From Flavobacteriaceae bacterium (GTDB taxonomy: Bacteria; Bacteroidota; Bacteroidia; Flavobacteriales; Flavobacteriaceae), in NCBI GenBank assembly GCA_030613745.1, contig JAUWLK010000096.1, positions 1-9,206 of the forward strand: a DNA stretch of 9,206 bases, in the 5' to 3' direction. The notes beneath the pieces are model-generated. The model searched no databases, was not told where the DNA came from, and saw nothing but the letters and a program-made list of their open reading frames with translations. The position numbers were made by a program, and so were the translations under genes. Of the stretch, positions 1 to 5,591 are shown piece by piece; position 1 is the stretch's first letter; each line of letters starts with the position of its first letter.

Positions 1-1
1 T

Positions 2-442
2 ACAGCTACTTTTAAAGGAAATTTAACAAAGACACTATCTGCTAAAGCTTCAATAACCTATACCAAAGGAAAAGCATATGATACTGATGAACCTTTATCA
101 TCAATTCCACCATTATTTGGTAATTTTGAAATAAGCTACACAAAAAGAAAACTAGAAATAGGAATGAGTTTATTATTTAATGGAAGAAAAGAATTAAAAG
201 AGTATAATATTTCTGAAGGGATTGATAATATTGAAGAAACACCATTTATTATTGAAAAGCAAGAATATTATGGAACAGCATCTTGGCAAACATTAAATTT
301 TTATTCAAGATATAAAGCTACAAAAAATATTGATTTACTCATTTCTATCGATAATGTTTTTGATCAACATTATAAAGAATTTGCCTCAGGGATTAGTGCA
401 CCTGGAAGAAATTTTTCTTTTACTATTTTTGGGAATTTTTAA
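2..442 (+). CDS. TonB-dependent outer-membrane receptor, C-terminal part only
   Basis: The frame is open from the left edge and gives 146 residues before TAA at 440-442, so this is the 3' end of a longer gene. The protein would be an outer-membrane beta-barrel importing a large ligand (siderophore, haem, or a glycan or vitamin complex) with energy from TonB-ExbBD. Visible evidence: alternating hydrophobic/polar strands, the segment PLSSIPPLFGN typical of the last barrel strands, the motif SIDNVFDQHYKEFASGISAPGRN that closes many TonB-dependent receptors, and a final strand FSFTIFGNF ending in phenylalanine, the outer-membrane insertion signal. The plug domain and TonB box lie outside the window, so the substrate cannot be named. 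No clear terminator follows; the next gene starts 81 bases downstream on the same strand. Confidence 0.88.
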   Translation, partial: TATFKGNLTKTLSAKASITYTKGKAYDTDEPLSSIPPLFGNFEISYTKRKLEIGMSLLFNGRKELKEYNISEGIDNIEETPFIIEKQEYYGTASWQTLNFYSRYKATKNIDLLISIDNVFDQHYKEFASGISAPGRNFSFTIFGNF

Positions 443-523
443 AAATATTTCAAATAGATGTTAACCTTTTGTTTTTAAAATTACTGATATAAAAAATAGT
501 TATTAATTTTATTTCTAAATTTT

Positions 524-2054
524 ATGAAACAGCTTACCAAACACCAAACACCAAACACCAAACACCAAACTTCAATTTGTTAGGTTATTTCCTGTAATTC
601 TGTTACTTTTCTTATTTATTACAAGTTGTGAGCAGGAAGAAGATATTACTCCTGTAATTGAAACTAAATTGTCGAAATATGAAATAGCACAAAAAAAATA
701 CTCTATTGAAAATTTTAAAGATAAGTTTATTGCTAAAAACTTAATAATAAATTGGAATGATTATATTGTTATTGATAAGGATGATACCTTATCTACTTAT
801 GAATTTTCAACCAATCTATATTCAACATTATCTTTAGTAAAGGAGGAGGCTAAAAAAACAAAAAAGAATAGAGATAAATTATATTCAGCAACCAAAGTAG
901 TTGCAAGTGTTGATACTAGTGGATCAGTTCGTTATCGAATTATAAAATACTTAGGGAATAATAAAAATAAACTAAAAGATATTAGCATTCAAAATTTACA
1001 AAGCTTTCAAGGCACGATTAGTTATTTTAATATTAAGGGGGATAAATTAAAAATAGAATTTTTTGATAAAGGAGTTTTAAAAGGCACAACGACTGATATT
1101 CAAAATTTAGATGATGTAAAACTAAAAGAAGCACCAATAGGTGCATCATTAATACTAGTTTTTGAATGGGTAGATCACTATAATGTTGCTTATAATATGG
1201 GTTCTGGAAATGCTTATATCTTTTATACTGGCTCAACATATGAAGGAACATATGAAGTAGCATCATACAGTGGTGGTGGTTATGCAAGCGGAGGGTCTTA
1301 CCATGAGCATTTTAACGACCCTATACATGGATCAGGATTTGGAATAAATACCCATGTAGAAGAAATATTAATTGACCCTTCTTTTGAAAATACTAAAGCT
1401 GAGTGTGTTTTTAATAAGCTTAATGAGTTAAGTGAAGGGTTTAAATCAGCCATACAAAAATTTGATGGAGATTTCCCTGTAGCACATCTAAAGTTAGTAT
1501 TGGAAGATTTAGGAGCTGCACGAGGGATAACTAGAGCACCTAACGGTAATGAAAATGTACCAGATTATGTAATTACTATAGCTCTAAATAATAACTCTTC
1601 AACACAAGGGGTAGGTTATAGACCTAATTTGATGACAGCGAAAACTATTGCTCATGAAGTTATCCATGCAGAAATGTTTAGAAAATTATTATCATTAGCT
1701 AACCAAGGAAATATTAATTTTGATAGTCGTACAAAACAAGAAAGAATAGATTATCTTTTAAGTATTCGAAGTAGTTTTCCTGGAATATATGATTATATGC
1801 GACGTCATAAGAACTGGCAGCATCAACAAATGGCTACTCATTATATTAAAACTATTGCAGATATACTTAAAGAATTTGATAATTCACAACATTCAGATCA
1901 GTTTTATAATGATATAGCTTGGGAGGGTTTAATATATGAAAATGGAAATAATGCAATTTATACTTGGACAAGTAAAAGCCTAGAAGAAAAGAATAGGATT
2001 AAAAAAACAATTGCCGATTATATAAATAGTTATAAAAATGAAAATTGTCAATAA
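524..2054 (+). CDS. putative phase-variable surface lipoprotein with HExxH metallopeptidase-like domain (out of frame at present)
   Basis: ATG 524 reads into the heptamer tract and stops at 581-583 after 19 codons. The body is open from 528 to 2054 in another frame, with no ATG near its 5' end; TTG 669 is the first conventional start there. Removing one 7-base repeat joins the two frames into 507 residues with a good lipoprotein signal: a charged N-region, the hydrophobic run LFPVILLLFLFI, then lipobox ITSC. The acidic EQEED after the cysteine resembles surface-export signals of Flavobacteriia lipoproteins. Numbered from TTG 669, a Gly/Tyr/Ser-rich stretch lies at about 190-220 and HEVIH at 329-333, fitting a zinc metallopeptidase. 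H385 and H391 (HQQMATHY), or the glutamate in DIAWEGL, could be the third metal ligand. I recognise the C-terminal domain as one seen in hypothetical flavobacterial proteins, but know no substrate. It could be a toxin, adhesin or surface protease. The stop overlaps the next start (TAATG), suggesting translational coupling. Confidence 0.72.
536..570 (+). repeat. tandem heptanucleotide repeat, five copies of ACCAAAC
   Basis: Five perfect, head-to-tail copies of ACCAAAC fill 536-570 exactly; the flanking bases (T at 535, T at 571) break the pattern. The tract begins 9 bases after the ATG at 524-526 and lies in the N-region of the predicted lipoprotein signal peptide. A 7-base unit shifts the frame with each copy gained or lost, as in simple-sequence contingency loci that vary by slipped-strand mispairing. 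By frame arithmetic, 4 or 7 copies connect ATG 524 to the lipoprotein frame, while 5 (this sequence) and 6 do not. Three units encode the heptapeptide TKHQTPN. Confidence 0.95.
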
Positions 2055-2485
2055 TGAAACACATAATTATAGTAATAATTTTTTTTAGCTCTACTTTTAG
2101 TTTTTCTCAAACTAAAAAAGAAACAGCTTATATTTTTTTTGATAAAACTAGTAAAGAAACTTGTGAAATTGAAGATGGAGATGGAAATTTATTAAAAGTC
2201 AATAAGTATAGAAAAGTAAAAGAAAACAAACGGATAAAGTTTCTAATTTGCAATGAGGTTTTTTTACTTAAAGAGAATACCATGATTGATACTTGTAGTA
2301 TAGATAATATTATCAATATCAAATTTCAGACTGTAGAAGAATTAAATAAGGAAATATCTAGTTTAGATAAGTTATATTTTTTTAAGAACAATGAGTTCGA
2401 AAATATATATATAATTGAAAAAATTTCAGAAAGTAAAATTATAAAAAACAAAGTGTATTGGTCTGAAGAATGGACAATTGAATAA
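2054..2485 (+). CDS. small exported protein, candidate immunity partner of the upstream lipoprotein
   Basis: 143 residues. The start is ATG 2054, overlapping the upstream stop by one base (TAATG); a TTG at 2045 in the same frame is less likely because it would put extra polar residues before a ready-made signal peptide. Residues 1-19 (MKHIIIVIIFFSSTFSFSQ) form a signal peptide with a typical Bacteroidota cleavage just before Gln. The mature part is about 124 residues, rich in Lys, Glu and Ile, with cysteines at TCEIED, LICNEV and DTCSID and the C-terminus YWSEEWTIE. No known domain is recognised. The tight coupling to a metallopeptidase-like lipoprotein, and a similar protein encoded at 2673, suggest a periplasmic or membrane-associated protector or inhibitor of that enzyme; this is inferred from gene order only. 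A chaperone or accessory subunit is an alternative. Confidence 0.7.
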   Translation: MKHIIIVIIFFSSTFSFSQTKKETAYIFFDKTSKETCEIEDGDGNLLKVNKYRKVKENKRIKFLICNEVFLLKENTMIDTCSIDNIINIKFQTVEELNKEISSLDKLYFFKNNEFENIYIIEKISESKIIKNKVYWSEEWTIE

Positions 2486-2541
2486 ATACAAACTATAACC
2501 CCTTAATGAATGTAATAACCCAACATATCGATTAATTTTAA

Positions 2542-2671
2542 AAAAATCTTACTAAGGGCGGGCAAGTCTTAAAGAATTGTAGCTAAGAATGATTTAACAC
2601 CCCATGAAAGAATTGGTATAACTAAGGCTATTGTTTCTAATAAAATAGATGGTAATAAAAACTGCAATTAA
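2542..2671 (+). pseudogene. degraded coding remnant, possible tail of a second metallopeptidase-like lipoprotein
   Basis: The gap between the two small secreted-protein genes contains two short overlapping open stretches that look coding. One (2542-2586) gives KNLTKGGQVLKNCS then a stop. A second frame (2573-2671) gives 32 residues including DLTPHERIGITKAI and ending NKNCN. The latter resembles the end of the upstream lipoprotein (SLEEKNRIKKTIADY ending NENCQ): a Leu, then RI, then T-x-A spaced alike, and a final N-C-x. Its stop (2669-2671) lies one base before the next ATG, echoing the TAATG junction upstream. I therefore read it as the frameshifted C-terminal stub of a paralogous gene. The match is short and judged by eye. 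Confidence 0.35.
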
Positions 2672-2672
2672 C

Positions 2673-3095
2673 ATGAAAATTATATTACTTTTTTTAATGT
2701 TTTTTATTGGAATAATTAAAATAAATTCTCAAATTAAAACTCCAGTTCATTTATCGTTTAACTATACAGGTGATAAAAATGAAATAAAAAAACATATTAA
2801 TAATAAAGGTGGAATAGTTTTTTTTATAAATAATGAGAGATTTGTTTCAAAACAAAAGCAAAATAGCCCAATAATTCTTAAATGTGAAGATATAAAAGAC
2901 ATTGAAATTATTGATATTGATGCTTTTTTAAGTTTAGCATGGAAGGAAAGAAAAAGATTAATTGAAGAAGAGAAAGAAAAAGGCGCAGTCAGAATTTTAA
3001 CTAATGATAAAATATTTTTTAAAATTTATTTATATGAGAAGAAAGACAATTTAGTTTATAGATATGAATTAATTTGGGAGGAAGAAATTAAATAA
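2673..3095 (+). CDS. small exported protein, diverged paralogue of the 2054-2485 product
   Basis: 140 residues from ATG 2673. An in-frame ATG at 2649 would add MVIKTAIN; I prefer 2673 because it starts a normal signal peptide (MKIILLFLMFFIGIIKINSQ, cleavage just before Gln), directly after the stop of the coding remnant. No known domain is recognised. The mature part follows the same plan as the protein at 2054: a hydrophobic strand (IVFFINNERF versus IKFLICNEVF), a Cys-containing segment (ILKCEDIKDIEI versus IDTCSIDNIINIKF), a charged helix (AWKERKRLIEEEKEKG), then KIYLYEK (versus NIYIIEK) and an acidic, Trp-containing C-terminus (ELIWEEEIK versus YWSEEWTIE). This suggests distant homologues, one per lipoprotein module. 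An immunity or inhibitor role is inferred from context. The gene is followed by a hairpin at 3153-3186. Confidence 0.65.
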   Translation: MKIILLFLMFFIGIIKINSQIKTPVHLSFNYTGDKNEIKKHINNKGGIVFFINNERFVSKQKQNSPIILKCEDIKDIEIIDIDAFLSLAWKERKRLIEEEKEKGAVRILTNDKIFFKIYLYEKKDNLVYRYELIWEEEIK

Positions 3096-3152
3096 TTGAA
3101 ATAAAACTTTTACATTAAATCAAGAAGTTTCTCAACTTTGCTTTTTGCAAAA

Positions 3153-3186
3153 AATTCAGGGCTTCACTCAAAGTGAAGCCTGAATT
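3153..3186 (-). terminator. intrinsic terminator for the leftward genes, possibly bidirectional
   Basis: An inverted repeat of 15 and 14 bases (3153-3167 and 3173-3186; core GGCTTCAC/GTGAAGCC) flanks the loop TCAAA, with one extra G on the left arm. Read on the minus strand the stem is followed by a T-run (the A-run at 3149-3154), the classical rho-independent layout for transcripts arriving from the dehydrogenase side. On the plus strand the 3' side is A/T-rich (AATATT) without a clean T-run, so it may end the 2673 transcript less efficiently. Confidence 0.75.
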
Positions 3187-3206
3187 AATATTGTATAAAT
3201 AAGATA

Positions 3207-3448
3207 TTATTTAAAAGCTGCAATACCTGTAATATCCATTCCAGTAATTAGTAAATGAATATCGTGTGTGCCTTCGTAAGTAATTACTGATTCTAAATTC
3301 ATCATATGTCGCATGATAGAATAATCGCCAGTAATTCCCATAGCACCTAATATTTGGTGTGCTTCTCTTGCTATTTTTAAAGCCATATCTACATTATTAC
3401 GTTTTGCCATTGAAATTTGAGCAGAAGTAGCGCTATAATTTCATTTTT
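3207..3448 (-). pseudogene. truncated second copy of the acyl-CoA dehydrogenase 3' end
   Basis: The minus strand encodes 67 residues (3410 down to 3207) matching residues 326-392 of the full dehydrogenase at 3917-5098. Only R343 to H and S389 to A differ, and the final Asn is absent. Nucleotide similarity continues to about 3448, covering the codons for KNEE and RATSAQIS, but a two-base insertion near 3432-3439 breaks the frame. The catalytic Glu (TYEGTHD) is present, but the FAD-binding and acyl-binding parts are missing, so it cannot be an enzyme. By hand count about 25 of 201 aligned bases differ, nearly all at synonymous sites. That implies long divergence of two functional alleles before truncation. 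Met 3410 is an internal codon and need not be a translation start. Confidence 0.85.
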
Positions 3449-3450
3449 GA

Positions 3451-3807
3451 TTAAAATAAATAAGCTATTTCTTCTGGTTTTCGCTTTTTTAATGGTATAA
3501 CTATACTAGCACCGATAACACCTCCAAAAGCCGTATATTTAAAATCTTCAAGATTTCTATTTCCGTTAAACCAAATTGGATCAACGTACTCTTTAAATAA
3601 ACCAACAGCAGAGGCTGTAGCAATACCAACTAAGGAAGCGAGTAGTTTATTATCTGTTTTTTTAAAAATAAAATATGAAGTGGTGGCACTAATAAGTATT
3701 CCAGCAACAAAATGTTCTGGATGACCATTATCAGAAATAATTTCTTGAGCCTTTATATTTATTGAAAATAAGGATAGTAAAATAATTAATACGAGATTCT
3801 TTTTCAT
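3451..3807 (-). CDS. small exported YfiM-like (DUF2279-type) protein
   Basis: 118 residues. Residues 1-21 (MKKNLVLIILLSLFSINIKAQ) are a signal peptide with cleavage before or after the AQ. The mature protein has HPEHFVAG followed by a hydrophobic segment (ILISATTSYFIF), a second one (LLASLVGIATASAVGLFKEYVD), then a WFNG/NLEDFKYTAFGGVIGASIVIPL segment. The order H-x-x-AG, then GxxKExxD, then D-x-x-x-T/A-x-GG is what I remember from YfiM-type envelope proteins of unknown function, whose biochemical role is not established. It lies downstream of the complete dehydrogenase on the same strand after a 109-base gap, and its stop is two bases from the edge of the duplicated dehydrogenase tail. It therefore sits inside the segment bounded by the two copies and may have arrived with that rearrangement. 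The family assignment is by eye. Confidence 0.6.
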   Translation of the reverse strand: MKKNLVLIILLSLFSINIKAQEIISDNGHPEHFVAGILISATTSYFIFKKTDNKLLASLVGIATASAVGLFKEYVDPIWFNGNRNLEDFKYTAFGGVIGASIVIPLKKRKPEEIAYLF

Positions 3808-3916
3808 TCACAAAAATAGTAAAAAATTATTGGTCGTTATCATTAGCTCAAAATTATGCATTTTATAAAGCTTCTGTTTTTTGGGACTATTTATTTTCAA
3901 TTAACCTTTGATTCTT

Positions 3917-5098
3917 TTAGTTCTTAAATGCAGATATCCCGGTAATATCCATACCTGTAATCAGTAAATGAATATCATGTGTACCTTCATAAGTAATTAC
4001 AGATTCTAAATTCATCATATGTCGCATAATTGAATAATCACCTGTAATTCCCATAGCACCTAATATTTGACGAGCTTCTCGGGCTATTTTTAAAGCCATA
4101 TCAACATTATTTCGTTTTGCCATTGAAATTTGAGCAGAAGTAGCTCTTTCTTCATTTTTTAAAACACCCAAACGCCAAGTTAAAAGTTGTGCTTTAGTGA
4201 TTTCGGTAATCATTTCAGCCAATTTTTTTTGTTGTAACTGAAATGAAGCTATAGGTTTGCCAAATTGAATTCTTTCTTTGGCATAACGTAAAGCAGTATC
4301 ATAACAATCCATTGCCGCACCAATAGCACCCCAGGCAATTCCATAACGAGCAGAATCTAAACAGCCAAGCGGAGCACCTAAACCACTTTTATTAGGCAAT
4401 AAATTTTCTTTTGGCACTTTTACATTATCAAAAATAAGCTCACCAGTTGCTGATGCTCTTAATGACCATTTGTGATGAGTTTCAGGAGTAGAAAAACCTT
4501 CCATGCCACGTTCAACAATCAAACCGTGAATTCTACCTTCTTCATTTTTTGCCCAAACCACAGCTATATCTGCAAAAGGAGAATTTGAAATCCACAATTT
4601 TGCTCCATTCAACAGAAAGTGATCTCCCATATCTTTAAATTTGGTTTCCATACCACTAGGGTTTGAACCATGATTCGGTTCGGTTAAACCGAAACAACCA
4701 ATAAGCTCACCACTAGCTAATTTTGGTAAATATTTTTGTCGTTGTTCTTCGTTTCCATATTTTAAAATTGGGTACATTACTAAAGAAGATTGAACTGAAG
4801 CCGTAGAACGTATGCCTGAATCACCTCTTTCAATTTCTTGCATAATTAAACCATATGAAATTTGGTCTAATCCTGCACCACCATATTCTTCGGGAATAAA
4901 AGAACCAAAAGCACCAATTTCAGCCAAACCATTTAATAAATGTTTTGGAAATTTAGCATCTTGGGCTGCATCTTCAATAATTGGTGTTACTTCACGTTTA
5001 ACCCATTCACGGGCAGCATCTCTAACCAATTTATGTTCTTCAGTTAAAAGATCATCTAATAAATAATAATCAGGAGCTTGAAATAAATCTTGAGCCAT
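3917..5098 (-). CDS. gcdH: acyl-CoA dehydrogenase, glutaryl-CoA dehydrogenase type
   Basis: 393 residues, full length for the family. It is a cytosolic FAD flavoenzyme that oxidises an acyl-CoA at the alpha-beta bond. The closest subfamily is glutaryl-CoA dehydrogenase, which also decarboxylates to crotonyl-CoA in lysine/tryptophan breakdown. Seen in order: N-terminal helical domain (about 15-130) with GIRSTASVQSSLV, whose R97 matches the glutarate-binding arginine; FAD/substrate loop CFGLTEPNHGSNPSGM (135-150); WISNS (169-173); middle beta domain with HHKWSLRASATGE; C-terminal helices with RIQFGKPI (276-283) and QILGAMGITGDY; catalytic base E371 in TYEGTHDIH, followed by LLITGMDITG. All key residues are present. 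The start ATG (5098) lies 25 bases downstream of a good -7 box. A partial second copy of its 3' end lies at 3207-3448. Substrate specificity is inferred from motif similarity only. Confidence 0.88.
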   Translation of the reverse strand: MAQDLFQAPDYYLLDDLLTEEHKLVRDAAREWVKREVTPIIEDAAQDAKFPKHLLNGLAEIGAFGSFIPEEYGGAGLDQISYGLIMQEIERGDSGIRSTASVQSSLVMYPILKYGNEEQRQKYLPKLASGELIGCFGLTEPNHGSNPSGMETKFKDMGDHFLLNGAKLWISNSPFADIAVVWAKNEEGRIHGLIVERGMEGFSTPETHHKWSLRASATGELIFDNVKVPKENLLPNKSGLGAPLGCLDSARYGIAWGAIGAAMDCYDTALRYAKERIQFGKPIASFQLQQKKLAEMITEITKAQLLTWRLGVLKNEERATSAQISMAKRNNVDMALKIAREARQILGAMGITGDYSIMRHMMNLESVITYEGTHDIHLLITGMDITGISAFKN

Positions 5099-5123
5099 AA
5101 TATTTTAATTAGAAAATTGAAAA

Positions 5124-5156
5124 CAAACTTACAATTATTGAAAGATAAAAAACAAA
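5124..5156 (-). promoter_or_regulatory. predicted promoter for the acyl-CoA dehydrogenase
   Basis: On the minus strand TAAGTTTG (5131-5124) matches the Bacteroidota -7 consensus TAnnTTTG, and TTTG (5156-5153) matches the -33 element with a spacer of 21 bases. The start codon lies about 25 bases downstream, giving a short A/T-rich leader. Confidence 0.55.
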
Positions 5157-5167
5157 GTAATTAAACT

Positions 5168-5199
5168 TTTAAAACCAAAATTATAAATCATTACTTTTG
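5168..5199 (+). promoter_or_regulatory. predicted promoter for the rnpA operon
   Basis: TACTTTTG at 5192-5199 is an exact match to the Bacteroidota -7 consensus TAnnTTTG. The -33 region is only a T-run (TTT at 5168-5170) with about 21 bases between, so it is weak. The box ends five bases before the rnpA ATG (5205), which implies a nearly leaderless transcript. Confidence 0.45.
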
Positions 5200-5204
5200 C
5201 ATTA

Positions 5205-5579
5205 ATGCAAAATACTTTTAAAAGGGAAGAAAAATTAAAAAAAAGCAAATTAATTACCCGGTTATTTGCCGAAGGAAATGCAATTTCAGTATTTCCTATT
5301 AAACTCATTTATTTACAAGTAGATCATGGTTCTCCTTATAAAATTCAGGCAGGAGTTTCAGCAACAAAAAGAAATTTTAATAAAGCTGTTGACAGAAATA
5401 AAATAAAGCGTTTACTTCGTGAAGTTTACAGAAAAAATAAATACTTGATTTACCAGTCAGAACATACTAAAAAACACATATTTATGTTTATATACCAAGG
5501 TAAAAAAGAGATTGACTATAAAATATTAGAAGAAAAAATGATTATTATATTAAAGAAATTTCTTCAAAAAAATATTTAA
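5205..5579 (+). CDS. rnpA: ribonuclease P protein component
   Basis: 124 residues, normal length. RnpA is the basic protein subunit that, with the RNase P RNA, removes 5' leaders from precursor tRNAs in the cytoplasm. It shows the family's opening KREEKLKKSKLITRLFAEG, the central VSATKRNFNKAVDRNKIKR region containing the RNR signature helix (AVDRNKIKRLLREVYR, about residues 61-76), and the IFMFIYQGK strand near the end. The C-terminus is strongly basic (IILKKFLQKN). ATG 5205 is the only plausible start. The ribosomal L34 gene (rpmH), often just upstream in other phyla, is not here. The next gene begins 12 bases after the stop, so the two are probably co-transcribed from the promoter at 5168-5199. 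Confidence 0.95.
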   Translation: MQNTFKREEKLKKSKLITRLFAEGNAISVFPIKLIYLQVDHGSPYKIQAGVSATKRNFNKAVDRNKIKRLLREVYRKNKYLIYQSEHTKKHIFMFIYQGKKEIDYKILEEKMIIILKKFLQKNI

Positions 5580-5591
5580 ACTTCAAGATTT

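Noticed and set aside
536..570. CRISPR-like repeats
   Set aside because: The units are 7 bases with no spacers; this is a simple tandem repeat inside a coding start.
669..671. TTG as the true start of the HEVIH protein gene
   Set aside because: The same frame is open upstream and encodes a convincing lipoprotein signal (hydrophobic run and ITSC lipobox at 585-629). Starting at 669 would discard it. The intended start is ATG 524 through the repeat tract.
1033..1287. Minus-strand open frame of 84 codons, rich in His and Leu
   Set aside because: It lies fully inside the lipoprotein gene, has unnatural composition (strings of His, Met, Leu) and no relation to known proteins.
2128..2322. Minus-strand open frame of 64 codons opposite the first small exported protein
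   Set aside because: Antisense to a gene with a clear signal peptide and coupling to its neighbour; its hydrophobic content is a by-product of Lys/Glu codons on the other strand.
3142..3153. Short palindrome TTTTTGCAAAAA as a separate regulatory site
   Set aside because: Short A/T palindromes are common at this base composition, and this one merges into the A-run that serves the terminator hairpin.
3811..3818. TATTTTTG on the minus strand as a promoter for the YfiM-like gene
   Set aside because: It matches the -7 consensus but lies only three bases before the ATG and has no -33 element at the right distance; T-rich matches are expected by chance here.
3448..3916. Insertion sequence or transposon between the two dehydrogenase tails
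   Set aside because: There is no transposase, and I see no terminal inverted repeats or target-site duplication; homologous recombination explains the layout better.
4812..5066. Plus-strand open frame of 84 codons within the dehydrogenase region
   Set aside because: Antisense to conserved dehydrogenase sequence; Ser/Pro-rich shadow with no recognisable feature.
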